64,000 nucleotides of DNA from Deltaproteobacteria bacterium. Its GTDB lineage: Bacteria > Desulfobacterota > Desulfomonilia > UBA1062. Every line of letters starts with the position of its first letter. The stretch's first letter is position 1. The position numbers and the translations under genes were made by a program. Under the pieces are notes generated by a model, which did no database searches, was not told where the DNA came from, and saw only the letters and a list, made by a program, of their open reading frames with translations. The stretch spans positions 25,619 to 89,618 of the forward strand of contig JAHDRW010000003.1 in assembly GCA_018433085.1 (NCBI GenBank), written 5' to 3'. Below are positions 25,838 through 33,886 of this stretch, piece after piece.

Positions 25838-27307
25838 TCAGACGTGCTGCTCTATGCGGCGCAGAAATTTCTCCGCATACGGGATGATCTCGCTGTCAGG
25901 AAATTTTCTCATGAGTCTCTTGAGGGTCTTGACGGCCTTCTCCGGGCTGAGCATCTTCTCGTAGAACACGTTCGCCGCCAGGAAGTAGGCCTTGGGAGCC
26001 AGGGGATCCTCAGGCGAGTTCTGGATGAAGCGGTTGTACGACTCAAGGGCTGCGCGGGAATTTCCCCCCTCGCTGAACGAACGCGCTATTTTGAAGAGGA
26101 CCTGGGCCCTGGGGTTGAACGAAGGGTCCGCGGCCACGCACTCCAGATACACGTTTTTCGCCGCGTCCATACTGCCCGCCCTTGTCAGCATCTCGAGATA
26201 ACGCTGTGCGTGTTCGAGCATGTCCCGGTCTTTCTGCGTGATCTTCAGGAGCTGATGGTAGCGTTCGGCCAGCTCGGGATTCGTGATGTTCCCGCGCGTT
26301 TCCTCCCGGATCAGCTCCGCGGCCTCGCTGTGCTTCCCCTCCTTGATCAGGATGTTCACCGCGTTCAGGACCCCGCTGGAGGTATCATCGAGACGATCCC
26401 CTCGGGCAGCGCATACGTTCTGCTCCTCGATGTCGACCTCGTATCCGATGGTGTCGTGATTCTGCAGGATGACATACCCCATGAGATGGTGGGCCACGAC
26501 GGAATAGTAGCAGTTTGCCAGGGCCAGGAGAAAGGTCGAGATGAAGCCCTGTGAATAGGGCCTCAGAAAATATCCCAGGGTCCCGGGGGCCAGGTAGAGG
26601 AAGATGAGGAAAAAGTTCATGAGGAGATATGACGATCCCATGCGTATCGCCATGCGCAGGGACACGGCCGGGTTGATCGCGCTCAGAAGGCGGCCGCTCG
26701 TGGCCAGGACGATCACCTCCGCGGGTAGGAGTAGCAGCAGCCCGACAATGCATGCGGCGAAAAGTCCCATGCCCGCCGTGATGCCGATGCCCAGGCTGAG
26801 TCTGGTGCAGACGGTGAGGCAGACCATGCCGGCGGCGAGGAACACCACCCCCAGCAGCCAGTATTTGGCCACGATGATGAAATCGTCGGCAATGGTGTGC
26901 TCGTCAATGTCCGGCGGGAGCATGTCGCCCCTGGCGGTCTGCCTGAGCACGGCGAAGCAGTATTTGAGCAGCACCCCGAAGAGAAGCATCTGGATGATCC
27001 CGCTCACCAGGCCGGGGGCGGAGAAGAGGGTCATGAACAGAGAGAGCACGAGCATGAATACGACCACGGTAGTGGTGAAGGGATAGGCAAAGAATCGGGG
27101 GAGCCTGTTCCAGAAAGGTTCTATGAGATTCTGGACTGGCAGACAGCTGACTACACTCCCGCATTTGGGGCACAGGTACATGGTTTTTTTCCGGTAACCC
27201 CCGAGCTCGCGCCTGGTGACGCAGTCGGGACAAAACGCGGCATCGCAGCCCTCGCAGTACCACAACGCCGGTTTCGTGGGGTGATAACTGCAGTATGTCT
27301 TTTCCAT
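25838..27307 (-). CDS. Membrane protein with N-terminal B-box-like zinc finger and C-terminal TPR region
   Basis: A 489-residue protein. Residues 1-50 hold a zinc-binding cluster (C6, H9, C18, C21, C26, C29, then CPKC at 46-49) like a B-box finger. Five to six transmembrane helices follow (about 75-285). The cytoplasmic C-terminus (about 310-489) has helical repeats of TPR type (SEAAELIREE, ARAQVLFKIARSFSEGG, PKAYFLAANVFYEKM). Start ATG 27307 is supported by TAGGGA upstream. It is convergent with the rhomboid-TPR gene, and both share a membrane core plus cytoplasmic TPR layout. No named function is known to me. Confidence 0.8.
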   Translation of the reverse strand: MEKTYCSYHPTKPALWYCEGCDAAFCPDCVTRRELGGYRKKTMYLCPKCGSVVSCLPVQNLIEPFWNRLPRFFAYPFTTTVVVFMLVLSLFMTLFSAPGLVSGIIQMLLFGVLLKYCFAVLRQTARGDMLPPDIDEHTIADDFIIVAKYWLLGVVFLAAGMVCLTVCTRLSLGIGITAGMGLFAACIVGLLLLLPAEVIVLATSGRLLSAINPAVSLRMAIRMGSSYLLMNFFLIFLYLAPGTLGYFLRPYSQGFISTFLLALANCYYSVVAHHLMGYVILQNHDTIGYEVDIEEQNVCAARGDRLDDTSSGVLNAVNILIKEGKHSEAAELIREETRGNITNPELAERYHQLLKITQKDRDMLEHAQRYLEMLTRAGSMDAAKNVYLECVAADPSFNPRAQVLFKIARSFSEGGNSRAALESYNRFIQNSPEDPLAPKAYFLAANVFYEKMLSPEKAVKTLKRLMRKFPDSEIIPYAEKFLRRIEQHV

Positions 27308-27503
27308 AATATCATCCCTAACATATCCTGATACGCCCCGGGGCGTTTCAGGACAGTGCATTCAATGTGATCATTATCGTCAAGCAATGATATTTTCATG
27401 AAGGGAAATGCATGTGTTTCATTGACTTGCATGTGAGTGCCCCTATTATGAAAAGAAAGTCCCGTATAAGACCATGGTCGGAAGACCTGAAAAAGGAGAA
27501 TAC

Positions 27504-28031
27504 ATGGACGAGAGACAGCGACTGGATGCGCTGGATGTGGCCCTGAAGAACGAGACGAGCGAACGGGAGTTTTATCTCGAGCATGCCAGGAGAACGAAAA
27601 ACCCCCTGGGGAAGGCCATGTTTCAGGAGATCGCGGACGACGAGCTCGAACATTATCGCAGACTCGAGGAGCTGCACGGGAGGTGGAAGAGCTCGCAGAG
27701 GTGGCCCGAAAGTCTGCCGCTGGAGGTCAGGGGGACCCGTGTGGGGAGACTCCTGGATGTCGACAGGCTGGTCCGTGACGCAGGCGAGAGCAGGGGCGAT
27801 GCCGACGATATCAGTGCCCTGGAGACGGCCGCCCGGTTCGAGGCAAAGGGGTCGGAGTTCTATGCCGGGCTCCGCGACGCGGTATCCGACCCGAGGGAAA
27901 AGGCCTTCTTCGACCTGCTCTCCCGGATCGAGCGGGAGCACTACCTCTCGCTGAAGGACGCCGAGGAATACCTCAAGGACCCTGTTTCCTGGCTCAGGAG
28001 AACAGAGCACCACTCCCTCGACGGGGCATAA
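27504..28031 (+). CDS. Rubrerythrin-like ferritin-fold protein
   Basis: A 175-residue four-helix di-iron protein. ExxH motifs are at 47-50 (ELEH) and 143-146 (EREH), with further Glu in helices one (NETSEREFY) and three (ETAARFEAKGSEFY), which together match the rubrerythrin-type di-iron site. There is no C-terminal rubredoxin domain, so electrons must come from a partner. Expected role: peroxide or oxygen detoxification in an anaerobe. AAGGAG five bases before ATG 27504 sets the start; a longer frame from 27474 is not supported. A separate 52-residue rubredoxin-like zinc ribbon is encoded at 40608. Confidence 0.88.
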   Translation: MDERQRLDALDVALKNETSEREFYLEHARRTKNPLGKAMFQEIADDELEHYRRLEELHGRWKSSQRWPESLPLEVRGTRVGRLLDVDRLVRDAGESRGDADDISALETAARFEAKGSEFYAGLRDAVSDPREKAFFDLLSRIEREHYLSLKDAEEYLKDPVSWLRRTEHHSLDGA

Positions 28032-28328
28032 CCGCCCGCCCGTGCTCTGAGAGAAACAAAAAGAAAAAAGGTCAATCATTCTGTTGACGTGACAGGTACG
28101 CCATGGTATTCGCATGTGTGTACGGTGTACTGTTATGCGAGAGGGGTTCCCTTTCTCCCTTTTTAAAGGGATGTGCGTTGCCGCAGGGATGTGCGCGTTG
28201 CGTGGAGCTTCATGGAGGTACCCGCTTCTAAAGGTCCTTTCACGGTGAACCCGCCCTCGGATAACAGCAGGGGGAAAAGGGTTTTTTCAACTGATTCATC
28301 ATCATTTCATGCTGAAGGGAGGTTTGTC
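28032..28328. other. Leader region of the ParA-CBM48 operon
   Basis: Contains a promoter candidate at 28084-28112 and two near copies of GGGATGTGCG about 18 bases apart at roughly 28167-28195. No gene is seen. Confidence 0.4.
28084..28112 (+). promoter_or_regulatory. Candidate promoter for the ParA-CBM48 operon
   Basis: TTGACG (28084-28089), 17 bases, then TATTCG (28107-28112), about 215 bases before the start codon. The -10 element is a weak match. Confidence 0.35.
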
Positions 28329-29387
28329 ATGAGGACTATTGCAGTCATAAACCAGAAAGGCGGGTGCGGGAAAACGACCACGGTCATAAACCTTGCGGCG
28401 TGTCTGGCCCGGAAAAATAAAAAGGTGCTCGTCGTGGACATGGACCCCCAGGCCCATGCGACCCTTGGCCTCGGGCTCGGGCTGGGGGGGTACGAGTATA
28501 CGATCTATGATCTCCTGCTGGATGCCGGCCGGAAGGATCTGAATGCCGGGGACGTGATCGTCGAGGTCTCGCGCGGTCTTGACCTGATCCCCTCCGATGT
28601 GATGCTCGGCGCCGCCGAGCCCGCCCTGATGGGCAGGGCCCACCGGGAGTACCTGCTTGCCGATGTCCTTGAATCCATGGAGAAGGGATATGATTTCTGC
28701 ATCATCGACTGCCCTCCCAACATCGGGATCCTGACCTTCAACGCCCTGTTCGCGTGCTCCGAGGCCATCATCCCCATGGAGACCGGACTGTTCGCCATCC
28801 ACGGTCTGGCCAAGCTGATGGAGACCGTGGAGATCGTCAACGCCAAGCGGAATCTCAAGATCGCCGTGGGCGCCCTGCTGACCATGTTCGACCGCAGGAC
28901 CCGGATCGCCTACGAATCCCTGCACGAGATCCAGAAACATCTTGGCGGGCAGGTGTTCACCACGGTCATCAATTTCAACGTCAGGCTCAAGGAGGCGGTG
29001 AGTCACGGCAGCCCCGTGATCGACTACGCCCCTGAATCGATCGGGGCCCGGGACTACCTGGATCTGGCCGCCGAGGTCGTCAAGATGAAAGTGAAGAGAT
29101 CGGTTGCGGCCAGGGATGCACAGGACAGGGAAGAGGGCGTGCTGTTCTCCTTTTACGCGCCCCATGCCGAGCAGGTATGCGTGGTGGCCGACTTCAACGA
29201 CTGGCAACCCGGCAGAACACCGCTCGAGCACGTGGACGGGAGCGGTGTCTGGCAGCGCTTCATTCCCCTGAAAAAGGGCGCGTACGAGTACAAGTTTCTG
29301 GTGGACGGCACCTGGGTCACTGACAGCACCAACCCGAAAGTCGCCAGGGGCGAGTTTGGAGAGAACTCTCTTATCGAGATCGAATGA
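28329..29387 (+). CDS. ParA family ATPase fused to a C-terminal CBM48 (AMPK-type glycogen-binding) domain
   Basis: A 352-residue fusion. Residues 1-250 are a ParA/Soj-type ATPase: deviant Walker A KGGCGKTT (10-17, Lys10 and Lys15), VVDMDPQ (Asp37, Asp39) and IIDCPP. Residues 269-352 are an E-set/CBM48 domain: FSFYAPHAEQVCVVADFNDW, then KKGAYEYKF and VDGTWVTD, the sugar-contacting pattern of AMPK-beta. ParA ATPases position cargo on the nucleoid; CBM48 binds alpha-1,4-glucans. I infer a glycogen-tethered positioning factor. GGGAGG is six bases before ATG 28329. The stop overlaps the next start (ATGA). The domain calls are firm; the joint role is inference. Confidence 0.9.
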   Translation: MRTIAVINQKGGCGKTTTVINLAACLARKNKKVLVVDMDPQAHATLGLGLGLGGYEYTIYDLLLDAGRKDLNAGDVIVEVSRGLDLIPSDVMLGAAEPALMGRAHREYLLADVLESMEKGYDFCIIDCPPNIGILTFNALFACSEAIIPMETGLFAIHGLAKLMETVEIVNAKRNLKIAVGALLTMFDRRTRIAYESLHEIQKHLGGQVFTTVINFNVRLKEAVSHGSPVIDYAPESIGARDYLDLAAEVVKMKVKRSVAARDAQDREEGVLFSFYAPHAEQVCVVADFNDWQPGRTPLEHVDGSGVWQRFIPLKKGAYEYKFLVDGTWVTDSTNPKVARGEFGENSLIEIE

Positions 29388-30238
29388 CCATGGACGAGAA
29401 GAACAGGTTGGGCAGGGGCCTCAAGGACGTGTCACGGTTCTATCTCTCGGATTCGCCGCGAGAGGAAGTCCGCGGGAAAGAGCCGGGCCGGGACCCGTCT
29501 CTGCCGCGGCAGTGCCGGGTCGTACGGGTCATCTGCCCTGCCTCCGCCCTGATGGGGGCGTTCTTCACGGCCAACTTTTCGCTGGAGTTGGCACGGCACC
29601 GGCACCGGACGGCCGTCTTCGACGTGTCCGGCCGGGACGGAGAGGGTGTGGAGGCCGTGCTCCGGGAGGTGGCTCACCCCGATCCCGCTTCCGGCTGCCT
29701 GTGGGTAAGGCTCTACGGTCTGCACGATATCCCTGTGTATTGCTCCGGATCAGCCGGCGAAGCAGGGCTTTCGGAGCGGTTGAGCGAGTCTGCAGGCCAT
29801 CAAGGGCATCGATGGGCCGTGGTCAACTCCCCGTTCTGCCTGGATTCGCTTGAAAAGAGCCCGGTGAATTTCGATGCACTGCTCCTGAGCACCCTGGACG
29901 AGGCGTCCCTGCTCCAGTGTTACGCCTGTACCAGGGTGATCGTGCAGCGCGACCCGCAGGCCGGGGTCTCCCTGGTGCTCGTCGAGCCGGCCTCTGACGA
30001 GCAGGCCCGCGGGGTATTCTCCCGCTTCTCCGCGTTCGTGAAGGAGCGGCTGGGGGTGAGCGTGGCCTATCTCGGGCATCTCCTCCGCGACGAGGCCCTG
30101 GAGAGGTCCCTGTCCGGGCACCGGCCCCTGGTTCTCGGGTTTGAGCCCTCGCCTGCCCGGGAGAGCCTCGCCGCCGTGAGCCGGGCATTTCTGGAGCAGC
30201 GCCGGCTGCCTGTTCCGGGAGACGGGGGCGGTCAGTGA
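29384..30238 (+). CDS. ParA/MinD-like protein lacking the Walker A motif
   Basis: A 284-residue protein whose core lines up with ParA/MinD folds. VICPASALMGAFFTANFSLE stands where KGGxGKTT would be, followed by TAVFDVSGRD in place of VVDMDPQ, and the C-terminal VAYLGHLLRDEALERSLSG resembles the late MinD region. The Walker A glycines and lysines are gone, so ATP binding is unlikely. An N-terminal 40-residue arginine-rich segment precedes the core. It overlaps the preceding ATPase by four bases and the following gene by four bases, so the three are translationally coupled. It could act as a pseudo-ATPase partner of the first protein. Confidence 0.7.
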   Translation: MTMDEKNRLGRGLKDVSRFYLSDSPREEVRGKEPGRDPSLPRQCRVVRVICPASALMGAFFTANFSLELARHRHRTAVFDVSGRDGEGVEAVLREVAHPDPASGCLWVRLYGLHDIPVYCSGSAGEAGLSERLSESAGHQGHRWAVVNSPFCLDSLEKSPVNFDALLLSTLDEASLLQCYACTRVIVQRDPQAGVSLVLVEPASDEQARGVFSRFSAFVKERLGVSVAYLGHLLRDEALERSLSGHRPLVLGFEPSPARESLAAVSRAFLEQRRLPVPGDGGGQ

Positions 30239-30801
30239 CCAGAATACTCAAACCGATCTCCGGCAGGGCGGTCGACTATCTCGACCAGATCTGCGCGCAA
30301 TATTTCAAGGAGGTTTGCGGGCTGCGCATCGTAGAGCGCAACCTGGGCAACGCGTTTACCGGCAGGGTCGATCTGCTGGCCACGGACGACGCCCAAGTCT
30401 ATCTCGTCACCATCGGAACGGGCGAGTTCGCGGGCTCTCTGCTCCGCTCGTTCATGGGATACCGGTGGTTCCGCGAGAACCGGGAATTTCTCGGAAGGAT
30501 CTACGGGGCCGAAGAGATCGATGTGAGCCTGCCGCCGTGCCTGGTTATCCTCTCCCGGGACATCCCCGTGGAGGCCGCGGCCATGTGCAGGGATGTCTGC
30601 ACCGTACCGGTGAGCCTCTACCGGTACCGGCTCTTCGGTTCGGAGGACGACCCGGACATCAGCATCGAGGGCATCGCGGAGTCGGACGGGGTTCCTCTGA
30701 AGGAGTTTTCCTTCGACGAGCTGAGGAAGGAACTCGGGATCGAGCACGCCGGGCTCACGGACCAGGATATCAGAGATTTCCGGGCCGCGATGGGGTTTTA
30801 A
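30235..30801 (+). CDS. Conserved-looking protein, possible degenerate PD-(D/E)XK fold
   Basis: A 188-residue soluble protein, GTG start overlapping the upstream stop (GTGA). The first 75 residues look like a restriction-endonuclease-type core: ERNLGNAFTGRVDLLATDD, a strand YLVTIGTGE, then a helix with MGYRWFREN. In active members the strand after the Asp carries E-x-K; here it reads V-T-I, so catalysis is unlikely. The rest contains LPPCLVILSRDI, another strand typical of such folds, and a C-terminal helical tail. I do not know its function. Strict coupling to the two ParA-like genes suggests one complex. Confidence 0.65.
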   Translation: MTRILKPISGRAVDYLDQICAQYFKEVCGLRIVERNLGNAFTGRVDLLATDDAQVYLVTIGTGEFAGSLLRSFMGYRWFRENREFLGRIYGAEEIDVSLPPCLVILSRDIPVEAAAMCRDVCTVPVSLYRYRLFGSEDDPDISIEGIAESDGVPLKEFSFDELRKELGIEHAGLTDQDIRDFRAAMGF

Positions 30802-31177
30802 GAGACGGCAGCTGTACCCTCCCTGATTTTCAGATATTTTTCCGTTGTTTTCTGCGCCTTCCACATTCGGTCCCGGGGAAGAGGCCATTGCACAGAAGGG
30901 ATGCATCGTGCGCCCACAAAGAAATCTGACCAGCCGGGAGGTGTCCTTTTACCGGACAGGCTGCCCGGGAACAGGCAGGTTTCGATGTTCATTCCCGGGG
31001 AAGGCTCTTCCCGGAGTGAGACGGGAACCTATATATAATAAAAGACAGGGCCCCCGGGAAGAACCATGCAGCGGTCCGCTTCAGGGTTCTGCCCTCCAGG
31101 ATCGGTCCCTTCCCGGCGGACTCGCCGGCTCGCATGGGAAAAAACAGGCCGTCAGGCCCGGTAGAGAGGAGGATGGT
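30802..31177. other. Intergenic region before the ferredoxin gene
   Basis: No gene is seen. A TATAAT hexamer at 31034-31039 inside an AT-rich run suggests a -10 element, but no matching -35 is visible. A GC-rich dyad lies at about 30994-31014. Confidence 0.4.
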
Positions 31178-31372
31178 ATGAAGGTGGAAGTAGACGAAAT
31201 GAAATGCGGGACCATCGGGGTCTGCGTGCAGATCTGTCCGGAGGTCTTCCGGTTCCATCCCGGGAGCAAGAAGGCCTATGCCATGATGCCCGAGGTGCCT
31301 CCGCATCTCCAGGCAAAGTGCATCGAGGCGGCCGAGAAGTGTCCGAATAACGCCATAATCATCCGTTTCTGA
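31178..31372 (+). CDS. Small monocluster ferredoxin with three cysteine ligands
   Basis: A 64-residue ferredoxin of the Pyrococcus/Thermotoga monocluster type. Cluster positions are Cys10, residue 13, Cys16 and Cys55 (KCPNNAI). Residue 13, normally Cys or Asp, is Ile, so a [3Fe-4S] or open-site [4Fe-4S] cluster is expected. Cys20 and Cys48 sit where the P. furiosus protein forms a disulfide. GGAGG six bases before ATG 31178 sets the start; a longer upstream frame lacks ferredoxin features. It is a single cytoplasmic electron carrier whose partner is not shown by context. Confidence 0.88.
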   Translation: MKVEVDEMKCGTIGVCVQICPEVFRFHPGSKKAYAMMPEVPPHLQAKCIEAAEKCPNNAIIIRF

Positions 31373-31726
31373 ATTGATGGCGCGTTTCCCGGTCCGGTGA
31401 GCGCCTTTGCGGAAACGGAACGCGAATCTTGCCAGGGCACTTGACTGGTAGTGTGCCTGTGATAGAATTCCCCGCGTGCACCCGGGAACGAAAACAGGGT
31501 GAGCACGGCCGGATGGAATCGTACGGGCGCGGGGAGAGCCTTTCTTGTCACGAGGGCCGCTGGAAGGCGGCAGGACGGCCCATCGAAAGCAGCCCGGAGA
31601 AGGTTCCGATGAAGAGCAGCTTGATAACCGAAGGGGTTTCAGGGGTATTTTCGATTCATTTTCTTACGAACGGATCGCAGGACAATTCAATCGGCAGACT
31701 GGTTACTGCAGGGGAGATGGTTTTTC
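31373..31726. other. Leader region of the NlpC/P60 lipoprotein gene
   Basis: Contains a strong promoter candidate at 31441-31468, which gives a leader of about 250 bases. I could not match the leader to a known riboswitch. No convincing gene. Confidence 0.4.
31441..31468 (+). promoter_or_regulatory. Candidate sigma-70 promoter
   Basis: TTGACT (31441-31446), 16 bases, TAGAAT (31463-31468). One of the better hexamer pairs in the window; it would drive the lipoprotein gene at 31727. Confidence 0.5.
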
Positions 31727-33142
31727 ATGAAGAGATTTTTATCGGGGGGCATCGGGTTTGCTCTTGTCGTCATGTTTCTCTTGAGCGCGTGCGCAGGATC
31801 GAGGCCGGGCGAAGAAAGGGTCTTTCATTATTCCGCCCCGGCGCTCCTGCCGGGAACCACATCGGTGATGAACACCCCGGGTTTCTGGATCGGGGCTCAC
31901 CCTGATCCGGACAGGGTCGTGATCCCGGCGGAGAACATGGAGGGCTTCAACGAGACCATCCGCAGCCGGACCGGGGTGATTCAGGACGTGACCACGTTCC
32001 CCGGGACCATGAAGGGCACGAGGGTCGTGGACGCCGCCCGGGGGAGCCTGAGATTCATCTCCTCGCGGAGATATTTCCACGAGGACGGCACGCGGACAGA
32101 CAACACGTTCTTCGGCGAGATGGAAACGCTGATGAATCTCGATGCCGTGCCTGAGGAGGTCCCCGTCCGGCTCGGAATGGTGACCGGCTATACCGACCAG
32201 CGCATCCTGCCAACGGACCGGGAGCTGTATTCGAGCATGAAGAGCACCGATATCGACCGGCTCCAGAACAGCGCCTACGACATCGGGACCCCCCTGGTGG
32301 TCCTGCATGCCACCGGAGACGGCAGCTGGCTCTACACCATTACCCCCTTGAGCGAGGGGTGGATAAAGGCGGCGGATGTGGGCTACTGCACGCGGGAGCA
32401 GATGGTGCATTACCTGAATGCCGAGCCCTTTGCGGTCACTACCGAGGCCAAGGTGGACCTGTTCCTGGACCAGGACTTACGGGGACACCTTTCCTTTACC
32501 CGGATGGGATGCCGCTTCCCGTCCCGGGATTCCGACGTTCCGGGGGTGATCGAGGTGCTGCTGCCCTTCCGGAACGAAGACGGCGGGTGCGTGTTCAAGG
32601 GAGGGTTCGTCATGGCCTCCCAGGTGAGCCGGGGATACCTCCCCTACACGCCCCGAACGGTCATTCTCCAGGCCTTCAAGCTGCTCCACTCACCCTACGG
32701 GTGGGGAGACATGCACGGCGAACAGGACTGCTCGCGGTTCATCCAGGTGATCTTCTCCACCGTGGGCATCCAGTTCCCCCGGAACTCCCTGCAGCAGGCG
32801 AAGGTGGGGAGGCTCATCGCCGGCTTCACCCGGCAGACCGAGCTCGAGAAGCGGCTGGACCTTCTTTCGGATCCAATCCTCGGCGGGACGAGCATCCTGC
32901 ACATGAACGGCCACATCATGCTCTTCCTCGGCAGCGTGGGCGGAGTGCCGTACGCGATCCACGACATGCGGGGATACTCTGAGCCGAAGGGCAAGGAAGA
33001 GCGCTTCCGGCTGGTGAACCGGGTGGTGGTGTCGAACCTGTACCTCGGCGAAGGAACGAACTCGGGAACCTACCTCCAGCGCCTGCTGACGGTGAGGGCG
33101 GTGGAGATAGGCGAGCCCGATCGGCAGGTCGCCTCTCCCTGA
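31727..33142 (+). CDS. SH3-domain NlpC/P60 family lipoprotein (cell-wall peptidase)
   Basis: A 471-residue lipoprotein. The signal peptide has a lipobox LLSAC with lipidated Cys22. The middle (about 140-300) holds bacterial SH3-type modules (PVRLGMVTGYTDQR, GSWLYTITPLSEGWI). The C-terminal NlpC/P60 domain (about 310-430) has the catalytic cysteine in GEQDCSRF (Cys335), His396 (HMNGHIML) and a third polar residue near His412. Such enzymes cut peptide stems of peptidoglycan (often gamma-D-Glu-diaminopimelate bonds) at the cell envelope. Length and order match the SH3-NlpC family with an N-terminal stabilising domain. A terminator follows at 33165. Confidence 0.9.
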   Translation: MKRFLSGGIGFALVVMFLLSACAGSRPGEERVFHYSAPALLPGTTSVMNTPGFWIGAHPDPDRVVIPAENMEGFNETIRSRTGVIQDVTTFPGTMKGTRVVDAARGSLRFISSRRYFHEDGTRTDNTFFGEMETLMNLDAVPEEVPVRLGMVTGYTDQRILPTDRELYSSMKSTDIDRLQNSAYDIGTPLVVLHATGDGSWLYTITPLSEGWIKAADVGYCTREQMVHYLNAEPFAVTTEAKVDLFLDQDLRGHLSFTRMGCRFPSRDSDVPGVIEVLLPFRNEDGGCVFKGGFVMASQVSRGYLPYTPRTVILQAFKLLHSPYGWGDMHGEQDCSRFIQVIFSTVGIQFPRNSLQQAKVGRLIAGFTRQTELEKRLDLLSDPILGGTSILHMNGHIMLFLGSVGGVPYAIHDMRGYSEPKGKEERFRLVNRVVVSNLYLGEGTNSGTYLQRLLTVRAVEIGEPDRQVASP

Positions 33143-33886
33143 GGCACAGGAGACCCCCCTGCGACCTCTCCGGCCGTTTCCCTCACGGGAGGGGAGAGGC
33201 CGGAGAGGCATGACCCCTGTTTTTTTAGTGACCATGCGCCCTTCCACAGGGTAACTGCCCGGCCCCTCGGCTTTTTTTCGCGGGCGGGCGCGTAAATTTC
33301 TTCCATCACGCCAATATCCTGTGTTATAGACAAGCCTTGGCGCTCAGGAAAACGGCAGGGGCATGATTAACAGGGCACCCGCGCCGAAGGACGTCACCAT
33401 CTGCAGCGAATGAGCCGCCGTTTGTTTGATTGAATCCCCCTTCGCTTTCGCTTTTTAAGGACTTTGGAGGTGGTGTCACGTTCTCCGCTGCTTTCAGGCT
33501 TTAACCGGGTCCAGGGATTACCCTGGGACCCATATTATTGACGAGAAGATAATGAAACATCATTCCCCGCATCCGCCGCGAGGTGGTTCCGGGCAGGGAA
33601 GGCGCCCGGGCTGACAGGGGTGATGGTTCTGATTTTTTCACGGGAGCGCGCTCTGCGGGGCTATCCAACCGAGAGCCCGGTCTCCCGGTGATGGGGAGGG
33701 TTCTTTCGATGACGGGAAATCGTGCATCTTTCCGGGAAAGGTATGTCCGCCGCTTCGCCCCGAAGCCGTCCGGTAGCCGGGGCCTTTGCCGGCAGGGCCG
33801 GTCCATCGGTGCAGACAGTGTTCGATCCAGGTCTTCAGCCGGTATCCGCCCCGCCCCGGAGCAGGCCGTCAGGAGTGGGCCCCTCC
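33143..33886. other. Long intergenic region with terminator
   Basis: About 740 bases. The terminator at 33165-33226 occupies the left part. A hairpin lies at 33507-33531 (loop ATTA). The frame of the downstream RND gene extends back to 33722 but without coding character. No other gene is seen. Confidence 0.4.
33165..33226 (+). terminator. Rho-independent terminator after the NlpC/P60 gene
   Basis: An 11-bp perfect stem (33165-33175 with 33198-33208) encloses a second small stem (CCCTC/GAGGG). A run of seven T follows at 33220-33226, eleven bases after the stem, a little far for a classic terminator. Confidence 0.5.
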
